Positions 7,326 through 16,236 of a stretch of DNA of 25,704 bases are shown here, in pieces; position 1 is the first letter of the stretch, and each line of letters starts with the position of its first letter. Source of the stretch: a bacterium (GTDB taxonomy: Bacteria; SAR324; XYD2-FULL-50-16); contig JAJRZQ010000024.1 in the NCBI GenBank assembly GCA_024275165.1, positions 1 to 25,704 of the forward strand. The letters run 5' to 3'. Below the pieces are notes generated by a model. It saw only the letters and a list, made by a program, of their open reading frames with translations. It was not told the origin of the DNA and ran no database searches. Both the position numbers and the translations under genes were made by a program.

Positions 7326-8506
7326 GGCTTCCCTGCCAAAAGATAAGAGATACGCACCAACTCGATTCCTTCTTGATCCAAGTTGGGCAGTTCTGTAGCC
7401 AAGAGGTTATAGGTTTCTTCCTTCGGGTGGCAGATCACCACCACCAGACCCCTCTCCTTGGCGATCTTGAGCGCTTTGTTCCATTGCTGTTGTATTGCTT
7501 GCTGGCGCGGATTGTCATCCAAAAAGAGGTCGCGGCTAAAAAACAATACCCCCGCCAGGGCCGCCGCGTTTTTTGCCACCTGCCCCGGCGCGGTTTTGCT
7601 GTCTAAAAAAAACAGCTTTTCTTGGGCAAGTTGTCGCATGACCACTTCCATTGCCGCTTCATCTTGAATCAAGGCGGAGCCCATGTGATTGTTGACCCCA
7701 ATGGCCTGAGGAACCTGAGCCAAGTCGGCCCTCAACTGGGTTTGCAATTCTTCTGGGCTTTGCTCTAACAACAAGGCCCCTGGTCCGGGGTTGATTTGAG
7801 GCCAGTCCAAAGGCTGCATGGGGAGGTGTAAAAGCACCTCGCTCCCTATTTGCTCTGCGGCCAGAGCGGTTTTTTTGCTGTAGGTGAGGTTGGGCAGAAT
7901 CGAAAAGGTCAAGTTGCGATGAAGCTTCACCAATTTTTTAAAAAATTTAAGATTCTGCCCTAAATCATCGACAATCAACACCATGCGGCCCTTTGGCTCT
8001 GGGGAGGAGGGCGCGGTTAGAGCGGGTTCCGTCGTTGCTGGAGGCTCTTGATCCACTCCGATAAAAACCCGCACCCAGGGTTGATTCTCTTTTAAAAAGA
8101 CCGCTTGGTAGAGGTACTCCTCTCCTTGTTTGCGGCTGAGTAGCAGTTCCAACCCCTTTTGTTCGGCTTGGCTATATAATTCTTGAAAGAGCTGAGCTTG
8201 GTCGAGTTGGGTGTAGAGTTGGCGGAATTGGGCGATTTTTCCTTCTCGCTCCATCACCCCGGTGATGACCAGGTAGCCTAGGTTGGCTCGCAAGGTTTTG
8301 CTCAAGGCGGTAAAAAATTGCTCTTGCTCTGCCCAAGTTTGATCTTGTTGGGGGGTGGTTCCCCCAGCGGGGAGGTCAACAGGGAATTGAGGGGTTTGCA
8401 ACCCCCACCAAAGCATCGCCAGCGCCAACAGCCCAAAAGCAAGGGCGAGAAACAGTTTGGCGCGCTTTGCCGGTTTTTTGGGGGGGGACTGTCCAGGTTC
8501 TTGCAT
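7322..8506 (-). CDS. Divergent polysaccharide deacetylase family protein (YibQ type)
   Basis: 394-aa protein anchored by one N-terminal transmembrane segment (about 17-36), with a periplasmic linker and a divergent NodB-like deacetylase domain (about 173-390). Family motifs are visible in order: IVDDLG (178-183), ILPN, LLHLPMQP (225-232), NNHMGS (272-277), LDSKT, FSRDLFLDD and CHP. These replace the classical metal-binding TFDD/HxxxH motifs. Family members are exported and thought to act on envelope polysaccharide; no substrate is firmly known. It starts two bases after the fbp stop and is the last gene of the pilZ-fbp-yibQ set. A C8 tract (8480-8487) near its 5' end is a potential slippage site. 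Its stop codon overlaps that of birA on the other strand. Confidence 0.88.
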   Translation of the reverse strand: MQEPGQSPPKKPAKRAKLFLALAFGLLALAMLWWGLQTPQFPVDLPAGGTTPQQDQTWAEQEQFFTALSKTLRANLGYLVITGVMEREGKIAQFRQLYTQLDQAQLFQELYSQAEQKGLELLLSRKQGEEYLYQAVFLKENQPWVRVFIGVDQEPPATTEPALTAPSSPEPKGRMVLIVDDLGQNLKFFKKLVKLHRNLTFSILPNLTYSKKTALAAEQIGSEVLLHLPMQPLDWPQINPGPGALLLEQSPEELQTQLRADLAQVPQAIGVNNHMGSALIQDEAAMEVVMRQLAQEKLFFLDSKTAPGQVAKNAAALAGVLFFSRDLFLDDNPRQQAIQQQWNKALKIAKERGLVVVICHPKEETYNLLATELPNLDQEGIELVRISYLLAGKP

Positions 8507-8508
8507 CT

Positions 8509-10332
8509 TTAGGGTTCTTTCACTAAGGCGGCAAGCTGAACCTTTAAATCAGCCAACTGGGCTTTTAATTTTTTACCTTGGTAGGTCTGTTTGACCTTCA
8601 TGGGTTCTTTGAATTCGTCAATTAGTTCAACTGATAAGGGGATAACCGCCTTGGTTTTATCGGCTTGTTGGATCTCATCTGGAGTCGGCAAAATAATCCC
8701 GTAGAGCTGGTGGGGGGTATGCACCAAGGCATGGCCTCGATTGTAATAGGCAGCGGCAAAGCCCCCATCTACATTAATCGCCATGCCGTCATCGCTCGCC
8801 ATCTTCTTTCCCTTGGTCACATCCACCGGAGTATGACCAAAAATCACTCGCTTGGCGGCAAACTCTTGCAAAAGGCGCTGTTTGAACTCCAAGGTTTCTA
8901 AATTGCTCTTCCAGTAGAGGCTGGGCTCTTTGTGGGTTTCTTTGTCCAGGTTAAAATAGCGTTCATAGGTTTTCATCGCCTCCTTTCCAAAAAAGGGGGA
9001 TTTGGGTCCGCACCAGAGATAAAAATAAAGGGCCCGATCCGCGGCCCTGGGTCGCTCCTGCTTTAAATAGGCCTCACCACTCCGGCGAATGCTGGTTTGA
9101 ATGAAGTCCAGCAAGGCTTTCCCCCGGTAGCCCATAAACTCTTCAAATTCACCCTCTTTGGTACTGGGAACCAAGGCGTGGATGTTCAGCAGATTGTTGT
9201 GCACATGGTAGGTTTCTCCTTTTTCAAAGAAAAAGCGCAAGAGGCGTTTGAGCCGATCATTGTGGACAAATTGTTGTTCTAAATCATCCATCACAGCCGC
9301 TTCTTCCGCGTTTAAGCGAGCGGGATCTTGCAAATCCAGGGTGGGGAAAAAGGTATCGTTCAGCCCCTCGGTGGCGCCCGATTTTAAGGTTTGGGCCAAT
9401 TGGGGCAAGAGCAAACGGGACTCCATCCCAAATTGGGGGTTTTCTCGAATCAAATGATCTTCCAATTTAAACTGAATCACCGCCAAGGCTTTTTCCATGG
9501 AGCGGCCCTTGGCTGTTTTCGCTTTAAAGTTCCCCGTACAGCGTTTCGCAGGGTAGACCCGGGTGGCAAAGGCTTCCAGTTTGGAAAAGTCAAAACCCAA
9601 ACGACGCAAGAGGTCAAAATGGTCGTAGCGGCAGGTGACGCGAGTTGCCTCGGCAATCAAACTGCGGCAGCCGACCGCTGCCCCCATCCATAAGATATCG
9701 TGATTGCCGAAAACAAAGGTGACGATACGCCGATAGGCCGTGCTGGCTAAAATGCGGATGATTTTATCGGGCTGGGGGCCTCGATCAAAGATATCTCCTA
9801 AAACCACAATGCGATCTAAGAGAACCGCTTTGACCGCGTTGCTCAAATGAGTGATCAAGCGCTCGGTAATGGCGGGCTCGTGCAAAAGGCTATGGGGAAC
9901 TGAATGCTGGGAAATGAGGCGTAAGATATAATCGCGATATTCTGGTTGAATGATCTCGGTTACCGGGTATTGCACATGGGTCATCTTGTAGCGCAAAACC
10001 TGAACGAGAAACAGGGCCACCTCTTTGAGGGTATAGGGCATCTCGGGGTTTGCGGAATAACGCGCTTGACGAATAATCTTGCCTAAGTAACGAATCGTTT
10101 CCGGTTTTTCTTGGGGTAAGGCTTCTACACAGGTTTGGTAGAGCATGCCAAAACGACCTTTGAGGATATTGCGGAAGCGGTCTCCCTCACCGTGCAAATC
10201 GCTGATCCAAAGGGTGGAGGGAATATGGGATTCCAACTCGGTCTCTAAAGAGAGGATTTGGCAACTCAGGGCTTCCAGTTTGCGGGTTTTTGGGCTGTTG
10301 TAGGCCCCGAGTTTCGGGCTGGAGCTGTTCAT
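8509..10332 (-). CDS. fbp: Class III fructose-1,6-bisphosphatase
   Basis: Gluconeogenic phosphatase making fructose-6-phosphate, cytosolic and manganese-dependent. It is 607 aa, somewhat shorter than the roughly 670-aa Bacillus enzyme. The calcineurin-type metallophosphatase motifs are complete: [10 protein letters not shown] (44-53), [10 protein letters not shown] (178-187), [10 protein letters not shown] (208-217) and, near the C-terminus, GHTPVDV followed by [10 protein letters not shown]. The large insertion between GNHD and GHTP is typical of class III. This class is best known from Firmicutes and Bacteroidetes, so its presence here is notable. It follows the pilZ gene by 18 bp and precedes yibQ by 2 bp. 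Its product is also the substrate of GlmS encoded nearby, but the two are not in one operon. Confidence 0.95.
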   Translation of the reverse strand: MNSSSPKLGAYNSPKTRKLEALSCQILSLETELESHIPSTLWISDLHGEGDRFRNILKGRFGMLYQTCVEALPQEKPETIRYLGKIIRQARYSANPEMPYTLKEVALFLVQVLRYKMTHVQYPVTEIIQPEYRDYILRLISQHSVPHSLLHEPAITERLITHLSNAVKAVLLDRIVVLGDIFDRGPQPDKIIRILASTAYRRIVTFVFGNHDILWMGAAVGCRSLIAEATRVTCRYDHFDLLRRLGFDFSKLEAFATRVYPAKRCTGNFKAKTAKGRSMEKALAVIQFKLEDHLIRENPQFGMESRLLLPQLAQTLKSGATEGLNDTFFPTLDLQDPARLNAEEAAVMDDLEQQFVHNDRLKRLLRFFFEKGETYHVHNNLLNIHALVPSTKEGEFEEFMGYRGKALLDFIQTSIRRSGEAYLKQERPRAADRALYFYLWCGPKSPFFGKEAMKTYERYFNLDKETHKEPSLYWKSNLETLEFKQRLLQEFAAKRVIFGHTPVDVTKGKKMASDDGMAINVDGGFAAAYYNRGHALVHTPHQLYGIILPTPDEIQQADKTKAVIPLSVELIDEFKEPMKVKQTYQGKKLKAQLADLKVQLAALVKEP

Positions 10333-10350
10333 GATCTGCTTGACTAGAGA

Positions 10351-10722
10351 TTAACCCGGTCCATGGGTGGCAAGAAAAAAAAGCTCGTCTTTCACCTTTT
10401 CCGAGTCGCCTGTATTCAATTCAAGGAGTCGGCGCAGGTGGGTCAGGCAATCGAGGTCGATTTCTTGAAACTCCAAACCGGCTTGTTCCTCTTTGCAAAA
10501 GACCAATTTGCTCGCAATATCCAAAACCAATTCAGCTCCGTTTAAATTAATCTTCAGGTGGCAGGTGGTTCCCTTAGAAAAGGGGGAGCCCGTATGGAAC
10601 TCAACCAAGGCCCCCTTGAGGGAAATGTCTAAAAGGTGTGCCGGGCAGGATCTCTCCTGGGTGTAAATCGAAATCTCCGCGTCAAAGGGAACCCGAGAAT
10701 AGTGACGCCTTTCTTCACTCAT
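10351..10722 (-). CDS. PilZ-domain protein (c-di-GMP effector)
   Basis: 123-aa single-domain PilZ protein. The c-di-GMP-binding signature is present: RRHYSR (5-10, the RxxxR element R6/R10) and DISLKG (32-37, the D/NxSxxG element). A beta-rich core and a short acidic C-terminal tail follow. It should bind c-di-GMP and pass the signal to a partner protein, which cannot be named from sequence. It leads an operon with class III fbp and the envelope deacetylase, which suggests that second-messenger control touches carbohydrate or envelope metabolism here (inference). The upstream 70 bp are very AT-rich and likely hold its promoter, but no box pair is convincing. Confidence 0.9.
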   Translation of the reverse strand: MSEERRHYSRVPFDAEISIYTQERSCPAHLLDISLKGALVEFHTGSPFSKGTTCHLKINLNGAELVLDIASKLVFCKEEQAGLEFQEIDLDCLTHLRRLLELNTGDSEKVKDELFFLATHGPG

Positions 10723-10792
10723 AAAAATCCATTTTGAGATTTATATGCTTTAGATTATCTTAAAATAACTTGCAAGTCCATGCTTGAAATAA

Positions 10793-10822
10793 CGAAGAGG
10801 ACCTGACTCTTCGACTTTTTAT
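10793..10822. terminator. Bidirectional-looking hairpin after glnQ
   Basis: A perfect 7-bp stem, CGAAGAG (10793-10799) with CTCTTCG (10807-10813), has a 7-nt loop. On the plus strand it is followed by ACTTTTTATTTTG; on the minus strand by TTATTTC. The better T tract is on the plus strand, where no gene precedes it. On the minus strand it lies about 150 bp past the glnQ stop and just upstream of the pilZ promoter region, so it plausibly ends the glnHPQ transcript. Confidence 0.5.
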
Positions 10823-10960
10823 TTTGATTGGTTTTAAGGGTATAGCAGCTTGCGAAAAAGCGCAATGAGGCAAGTTGGACGAAAAGACGACAGTTTGTGA
10901 GGCACGCTACAGTTGGCGGATCCTTGTGCGGCGCTAGGTTTTAAGCTGATGCGGCCTTTT

Positions 10961-11683
10961 TTAATGGTTGAGGACCTTGGATAAGAAGTTTTGCAGGCGA
11001 GGGTGGGAGGGGGCGTTGAAAAAACGCTCCGTAGGCCCCTGAGCTTTGATTTTGCCTTGATCCATAAAGACCACGCGATTGGCAACGCTGCGGGCAAATC
11101 CCATTTCATGCGTGACCACCACCATGGTCATGCCTTCTTCGGCCAGTTGTCGCATGACCGCTAAAACCTCGCCGATGAGTTCTGGGTCCAGGGCGCTGGT
11201 GGGCTCATCAAAGAGCATGACCTTGGGCTTCATGGCCAAAGCCCGGGCAATGGCAACCCGTTGTTGTTGCCCCCCCGAAAGTTGATGGGGAAAGGCGGAG
11301 GACTGATCCGCAAGGCCTACCTTGTGCAACAGGGCCCTGGCTAAGTCTTTCGCTTCTTTCAAGGGCATGCCTTGAACGATTTTCGGCCCTAAAGTCAGGT
11401 TGTCCAAAACACTCATATGCGGAAAAAGGTTGAACTGCTGAAAAACCATGCCCGCTATGCTGCGGATGTGGTTGAGGTCAGCTGTCGCCATGTTCTGACC
11501 GCAGAGCCAGACCTCGCCTTCTTCGGGTTGCTCCAAGGCGTTGATGCAGCGCAGCAGGGTCGACTTTCCCGAGCCCGAAGGCCCGATGACCACCACGACC
11601 TCACCTTGGTCAAGCCGCATCGTTACCTGATCCAGCACCTTTTTCCCGCCAAAGGATTTGGATATTTCTTTGATTTGAATCAT
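10961..11683 (-). CDS. glnQ: Glutamine ABC transporter ATP-binding protein
   Basis: ATPase subunit of the polar amino acid importer, 240 aa, on the cytoplasmic face. Walker A is GPSGSGKST (34-42), the Q-loop is in VFQQFN (80-84), the signature is LSGGQQQR (135-142), Walker B is [12 protein letters not shown] (155-166) and the switch histidine is in VVVTHEM (H192). The open frame runs 30 codons further upstream, but the ATG at 11683 overlaps the glnP stop as ATGA and gives the standard start [12 protein letters not shown]. It is last in glnH-glnP-glnQ. The family assignment is certain; glutamine specificity rests mainly on the binding protein. Confidence 0.95.
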   Translation of the reverse strand: MIQIKEISKSFGGKKVLDQVTMRLDQGEVVVVIGPSGSGKSTLLRCINALEQPEEGEVWLCGQNMATADLNHIRSIAGMVFQQFNLFPHMSVLDNLTLGPKIVQGMPLKEAKDLARALLHKVGLADQSSAFPHQLSGGQQQRVAIARALAMKPKVMLFDEPTSALDPELIGEVLAVMRQLAEEGMTMVVVTHEMGFARSVANRVVFMDQGKIKAQGPTERFFNAPSHPRLQNFLSKVLNH

Positions 11684-12348
11684 TGAACCAATTTGTATTT
11701 CTTTTCTAAAAAGCGTAAGGACAGCGAGATGCCCAGGGTCAGGCAGAGGTATAAGAGGGCAACGGTCAGCCATACCTCAAAAGCGCGGAAGTTGACGGCA
11801 ATCACCTCTTGCCCGCTGCGGGTGAGTTCCCCTACCCCAATGACCACCAATAATGAGGTATCTTTTAGGCTGATCACGAATTGATTGCCCAAAGGGGGGA
11901 TCATCGCCCTAAAGGCTTGGGGCCAGATGACAAACCTCAAGGCTTGCGCTTGGGTTAACCCAATGCAACGGGCCGCCTCCATTTGCCCCTTGGCCACCTC
12001 CGCGATGGCGCCGCGCGCCACCTCGGCAATGTAGGCCCCGGAATTGAGCGCAATGGCAACGACCCCCGCAGTGAGCGGGGGGAAACGCAAACCCAAAATC
12101 AGGGGGAGGCCAAAATAAAGAAACATGACCTGCACCATCAAGGGGGTGCCTCGAATCAGCTCAATATAAATTCCGGCAAGGCGGCGGGCCCAGGGGGAAT
12201 CCAGGCTGCGCGACACGCCCGCGGCAACGCCGAAGAGAAAGCCGAAAAAGCAACCGAGCAGGGTGACCCATAAGGTGAGTCGCGCGCCCTCCATCAATAG
12301 GGGGAGCGTTTCGAGCATCACCGAGGCGTCAAATTGAAAGGAAGTCAT
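11680..12348 (-). CDS. glnP: Glutamine ABC transporter permease
   Basis: Inner-membrane permease of the HisM/GlnP family, 222 aa, with about five hydrophobic segments. The cytoplasmic EAA loop that docks onto GlnQ is visible as [19 protein letters not shown] followed by FVIWPQAFR, around residues 117-145. RGTPLMVQ is another family hallmark. It starts 3 bp after the glnH stop and overlaps glnQ by 4 bp. A homodimer of this subunit would form the channel, since only one permease gene is present. Confidence 0.95.
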   Translation of the reverse strand: MTSFQFDASVMLETLPLLMEGARLTLWVTLLGCFFGFLFGVAAGVSRSLDSPWARRLAGIYIELIRGTPLMVQVMFLYFGLPLILGLRFPPLTAGVVAIALNSGAYIAEVARGAIAEVAKGQMEAARCIGLTQAQALRFVIWPQAFRAMIPPLGNQFVISLKDTSLLVVIGVGELTRSGQEVIAVNFRAFEVWLTVALLYLCLTLGISLSLRFLEKKYKLVQ

Positions 12349-12351
12349 GCT

Positions 12352-13089
12352 CTAATGGGTGGGGGGTTTTTTCCCAAACCATTTTTGATAGAGTTTGGCA
12401 TAGGTTCCGTTTTGTTTCATTTCAGCTAAAACTCGGTTGACCGGCTCCAGCAGGGGGGAGCCCTTGGGAAAGGCGATCCCATAGTTTTGTCCCGCGTAAA
12501 GCGGCCCCACCAGTTTGACTTGGCCCTTGCCTAAGGTGTTGGCGTAGTATTCCAAAGCAGGGCGATCATGGATGACCGCGTCCACCCCGCCGATCAAAAG
12601 CTCCATATAGGTTTCCTCTGCCCGGGGGAAGAGGCGTACTTTTGCCGCCTTGCCTTGAATGAAGTTGGCGCTGGTCGTGCCCAGTTTGACCGCAACGGCC
12701 TTGTTTTTAAGGTCGTTCAACTTGGTGATGCCTGTTTCCTTCGCCCGCACCATGATTTGCAACCCCGCGCGGTAATAGGGTTGGGAAAAATCCACCACCT
12801 TTTCTCGTTGGGGTTGAATGGTCATCCCCGCCAGCCCCACATCAATACTCCCGCTTTGCAACGCGGGGATCAAGCCATTAAAATCCATGGGTTGGAGCCG
12901 ATAAGTCAAACCCAATTTTTGGGCAATCGCGGCCCATAAATCAATATCGAAACCAACATAGCGGTTCCCTTGCTTAAACTCAAAGGGCATAAAACTGGTG
13001 TCGGTGCCGATCACCCATTCCTTGGCCAATAGCGGGGCAGGGGCAAGACAAAGGAGGAGCAAAACAAAACAAAGCCGTTTTTTCAACAT
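12352..13089 (-). CDS. glnH: Periplasmic glutamine-binding protein
   Basis: Solute-binding protein that delivers glutamine to GlnPQ. It is 245 aa with a Sec signal peptide (1-22, likely cut at LLA/KEW). The mature part is collinear with E. coli GlnH: TDTSFMPFEFKQGNRYVGFD, MDFNGLIPALQSG and GIAFPKGS, ending in YQKWFGKKP. No lipobox cysteine is present, so it should be free in the periplasm. AGAGGT five bases before the ATG is a good ribosome site. The 104-bp upstream gap holds a plus-strand terminator-like hairpin (13148-13179); a promoter is expected there, but I see no convincing box pair. Confidence 0.95.
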   Translation of the reverse strand: MLKKRLCFVLLLLCLAPAPLLAKEWVIGTDTSFMPFEFKQGNRYVGFDIDLWAAIAQKLGLTYRLQPMDFNGLIPALQSGSIDVGLAGMTIQPQREKVVDFSQPYYRAGLQIMVRAKETGITKLNDLKNKAVAVKLGTTSANFIQGKAAKVRLFPRAEETYMELLIGGVDAVIHDRPALEYYANTLGKGQVKLVGPLYAGQNYGIAFPKGSPLLEPVNRVLAEMKQNGTYAKLYQKWFGKKPPTH

Positions 13090-13147
13090 AAGATACCTCT
13101 AGGTTGTCTCTTTCTTCTACGGGGTTCTCTGTGTTTTGTCGAACTTT

Positions 13148-13179
13148 CCTCCCTTGAGTGAGGGGCAGGGAGGTTTTTT
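13148..13179 (+). terminator. Intrinsic terminator-like hairpin on the plus strand
   Basis: CCTCCCT (13148-13154) pairs with AGGGAGG (13167-13173), and a T6 run follows at 13174-13179, then A6. This is a good rho-independent terminator for plus-strand transcription, yet the genes on both sides are minus-strand. It could block antisense transcription into the sulfatase-like gene, or be read on the minus strand as a plain hairpin in the glnH leader. Confidence 0.5.
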
Positions 13180-13193
13180 AAAAAATTAACCTT

Positions 13194-15059
13194 TCAATTG
13201 GCTTTGCTTGCGGTCGGGGCAGGCCATATCCGGTCTTCTTGCAAGAGCCAACGAATTCCCCTCAACCATGCCAAACCCGTTGCTTCTGCTTGCTGGGCTG
13301 TTTTTTCCTCCATTCCCACGGCCTCTTTTCTGCCCCCTGCCTCCACATAGAGTTCCCCTTTTTGAGACCAATAAGCCCAGTATATCCCAGGGCGATTGGT
13401 AAAGGCTCTGGATTTTTCTTGGAGTAAGCTTTGCCCGGTAAAGGGAGCTTGGTAAGGGGCTCCTAAGATATCCATGATCGTTGGGGCAAGGTCGATTTGA
13501 CTGGCGAAGTGGGTTTGTTTTTGTGGTGTTTTCACCAAGCCCCCGGTGATGAGTAGAGGAATCCGACTGCGCAGGGTGATGAACTCTTTGAGGTCGCTCG
13601 GTTCGGTTAAGGGTTTTTGAAAATTGGAGGTATCGGCAAAAATAAAAATTAGGGTATGGTTCCACCAGGGTTTTTTCTCCGCTTCTTCCAAAAAATGAGC
13701 GGTCATGGCAGAGGTGTAGCGCATGGTATTGTGAAACTTCCAATCCCCCTGGCCTGTGGGTTGGTGATATTGTTCCGGGGCCTCAAAGGGGTGATGATTG
13801 GTGATGGTGATGGCGCTGGAGAAAAAGGGCTCTTTGAGTTGATCCAATTCCCTTAACCAAAAGTCAAACAATGCTTGATCCGAATAGCCCCAACCTAGCT
13901 CTTCGGCCCCTGAAGGAAAATCGTAGCGATCTTTGATCTTTTGAAACCCGATTTTTTTTAAAAACTCCCCCTGGTTGTCAAAGCTTCTGTCCGCGCTGGT
14001 TACCCATTGAGTTTCATAACCGGCTTCCTTTAAGATTTGCGGCAAACAGCGGTAAGACTGGCGGAAGTAATCGCGCATGACCGGTGGGCCGTAATTGGGC
14101 ATGATTCCGCAATAGGCGGCAAACTGCCCGTGGCGAGTCTGAAACCCGTTGGCCATAAAATGAGTATAAAAAACCCCTTTTTTTGCCCATTGATCAAACT
14201 CGGGGGTCAGGTTTTTTGGCCCCCCCAAGGCTCCGATTTCCGCGGCGCGGAAGGATTCTAAAAATAAAAAGAGAATATTGGGCCGTTGTTTCCCACAGAG
14301 GTTTTTTGCCAATGGAGTTTGCGGCTTTTGGCAACCATCAGGGCGGCGCAAGCGGGCCAAGGGGTAAGTCTCGCTAAAGGCTAAGGGCTCACCGAGCAGG
14401 TCTTTGTGTATCAGGGGCCACGATTCTTTTGGTTCCGCCCAGTGGATTGGCTTTTCCAAGTGGGTTTTCGACCAATAAAAATAATGTAGGCCCGTTGAAA
14501 TCAAGGGGTCATTGAGGTTTTTGCTTAAATAGCCGTTGGCATAGGTCCCTGCGGGGCCGCTCAGCAAAATGATCCCTCCTAGGCTGATCCAGCGGGCCTT
14601 TACTGTGGGGGGCTTTTGGTCCCCCAGGCGAAAGAGCCCCCAAAATAAAAAGGTAGGTAAAAATACCAAAAGATATAGATAGGGGCTTTTGACCATGTCC
14701 CAAGCGCTAGAGCCAAAGTTCTCCAACTGGGTCAAATACTCCACACTGGAAAAGGGAAGGTGCGAACCAAACTGGACCAGGTATTGATAATCCAAATGCA
14801 GCCCCCCGAGGTATAAAAAGCAGCACGAGACCAAAAGACCAGGATAAAAACGCAGCGGCAGCACAAAACTGAGCAGCCCCGCGACCAGTGCGACTAGGCC
14901 GGCAGCCATGAGATCATAGGCGGTGCCCAGAATAAAGTGGGGCCATAGGCCTGGGGTTTTTGGTGGTAACCCGAGCAGATGAATCCAGCGATAGACCAAG
15001 GCAACCAAAAAACCGAGGAGTAAAAGAACAAAAATGAAGGGTTCCAGGTAACGACGCAT
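13194..15059 (-). CDS. LTA synthase/MdoB-like membrane transferase (alkaline phosphatase fold)
   Basis: Protein of 621 aa with about five N-terminal transmembrane segments and a periplasmic alkaline-phosphatase-fold domain (about 255 onward). Relatives transfer phosphoglycerol or phosphoethanolamine groups to envelope glycans. Counting from the ATG at 15059, family residues are E268 in LESFR, the presumed nucleophile T308 in QTRHGQF, and H423 in NHHPFEAP. At the last metal site, where relatives have a D-H pair, it reads FADTSN (D476-T477), so one metal ligand seems lost. A TTG start at 15083 is possible, but it falls inside a hairpin arm (15081-15105). The gene is alone between the hydrolase and glnH, so its substrate cannot be inferred from context. 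Confidence 0.85.
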   Translation of the reverse strand: MRRYLEPFIFVLLLLGFLVALVYRWIHLLGLPPKTPGLWPHFILGTAYDLMAAGLVALVAGLLSFVLPLRFYPGLLVSCCFLYLGGLHLDYQYLVQFGSHLPFSSVEYLTQLENFGSSAWDMVKSPYLYLLVFLPTFLFWGLFRLGDQKPPTVKARWISLGGIILLSGPAGTYANGYLSKNLNDPLISTGLHYFYWSKTHLEKPIHWAEPKESWPLIHKDLLGEPLAFSETYPLARLRRPDGCQKPQTPLAKNLCGKQRPNILFLFLESFRAAEIGALGGPKNLTPEFDQWAKKGVFYTHFMANGFQTRHGQFAAYCGIMPNYGPPVMRDYFRQSYRCLPQILKEAGYETQWVTSADRSFDNQGEFLKKIGFQKIKDRYDFPSGAEELGWGYSDQALFDFWLRELDQLKEPFFSSAITITNHHPFEAPEQYHQPTGQGDWKFHNTMRYTSAMTAHFLEEAEKKPWWNHTLIFIFADTSNFQKPLTEPSDLKEFITLRSRIPLLITGGLVKTPQKQTHFASQIDLAPTIMDILGAPYQAPFTGQSLLQEKSRAFTNRPGIYWAYWSQKGELYVEAGGRKEAVGMEEKTAQQAEATGLAWLRGIRWLLQEDRIWPAPTASKAN

Positions 15060-15080
15060 CAGGCACTTTGTCACAAAACG

Positions 15081-15105
15081 CAATGCTTATCAAGGAAAAG
15101 CATTG
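15081..15105 (-). terminator. 8-bp perfect hairpin between hydrolase and sulfatase-like genes
   Basis: CAATGCTT (15081-15088) is the exact reverse complement of AAGCATTG (15098-15105), with a 9-nt loop. The minus strand continues CGTTTTGTG, a short T run. It may weakly end the upstream hydrolase transcript or fold in the leader of the sulfatase-like gene. It overlaps the alternative TTG start of that gene, which favours the ATG at 15059. Confidence 0.35.
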
Positions 15106-15150
15106 AATCCCCTTGCCTTGGAAACCTGTACTTGTTGGCGTTGCTCTCGC

Positions 15151-16131
15151 CTAGGGGAGAACAAAAAGCTTTTCCTCCGGGGTGGCCCTTCCGGTGAGCA
15201 GGGCGGAAAGAATATGCTGAAAGACAGGGTTTGCCTTTGGATGCTCTCCTTGGTTCCAATCTAGAAAATAAGAGTGCCCCTTGGGGAAGTCAATTTGGTT
15301 GTTGTAATTATCGCAGTCGATCACATATACATTCCGGGGCAACTTATGCAGGTTTTCAGGTCCGGACAAACCTAAACGGCGGCTGAGAATCTTATTTTTC
15401 AAATTTAAAATTTTGCTGGCAGGCATGGAAAGATCATCGTTGGCATGATAAACCATCACATTGCGGGCGGCATCACAGATCAAGTTTCCTTTTTGCCCGC
15501 TTTCTAACGATTCATTGGGAACATCGGCCGCGACCATAAAAATATTCCTGAAAATTTGAGGGAATTGGTTCCCGCCAAAGTGCCCCGCCCACTTTCGCAC
15601 GCTGTAGAGTAAAGCCCGGTTTCCCATGGAATGAGCCAATATATTGATTCGTTTATAGCAGGGTCTTTGTTCTTGCTCGCTTTCCGTTTTCCATCTCATA
15701 AAAAAGGAAAAGGCCCTGGCAAAAGCGGTGGAGCTGTCTTCTGCCGCGATTTGATCGTCCCAATAGTCTCGTATAATGCCGATATGATTATCGCTGCTGG
15801 GCCAGATGAGGGGGACAACAATAAATTTTTTGTTTTTTGCCTCTTGGTCTAAGAGCTCTTGGAGTTTTTCCGCTCTGGGGAATACATCCTTTTCAGGGAA
15901 ATTATTAAACCCGTGAATATATAAAAGGATTTCTGTATGCAGTTCTTCTGTGGGGCGCGCGTCGCCTTTAAGTCGCGTGAAGAATTTACGATGGCCTAAT
16001 TCTTCATATTGTTCCGCGCCCATACGCCGACAAAAGAAAACATCGTTGAAGGGGGTATCATCCTGCTCATCAATTTTCAGCGCCGTTCCCTTGGGGATTA
16101 ATTTTCGATTGGTGATAAATAAGCTTGTCAT
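15151..16131 (-). CDS. Alpha/beta hydrolase, DUF900 type
   Basis: 326-aa alpha/beta hydrolase resembling the DUF900 (PF05990) lipase-like family. The oxyanion segment is YIHGFNN (71-77) and the nucleophile elbow is LAHSMGN, with S168. A likely acid is D203 in AADVPN or D232-D233 in HANDD, and the catalytic His is probably H286 in KGHSYF. No signal peptide or membrane segment is seen, so it appears cytosolic. The frame is open 13 codons upstream, but the ATG at 16131 has AGAGG four bases ahead. Flanking gaps of 67 and 105 bp suggest a single-gene unit. Substrate unknown. Confidence 0.8.
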   Translation of the reverse strand: MTSLFITNRKLIPKGTALKIDEQDDTPFNDVFFCRRMGAEQYEELGHRKFFTRLKGDARPTEELHTEILLYIHGFNNFPEKDVFPRAEKLQELLDQEAKNKKFIVVPLIWPSSDNHIGIIRDYWDDQIAAEDSSTAFARAFSFFMRWKTESEQEQRPCYKRINILAHSMGNRALLYSVRKWAGHFGGNQFPQIFRNIFMVAADVPNESLESGQKGNLICDAARNVMVYHANDDLSMPASKILNLKNKILSRRLGLSGPENLHKLPRNVYVIDCDNYNNQIDFPKGHSYFLDWNQGEHPKANPVFQHILSALLTGRATPEEKLFVLP

Positions 16132-16236
16132 CTGACCTCTTTTGGTGGTGATTTGTTTCCAGGTTGGCAATCCGTTTTTCGACTTTTCCGCTCCAACGGG
16201 TAGGGCTGGACTATGCCAGAGGCTCCTTGGTAAGAA

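Noticed and set aside
10834-11109. Minus-strand ORF of 91 codons overlapping glnQ
   Set aside because: It is a shadow in another frame of the glnQ 3' end and its downstream gap; no ribosome site or domain.
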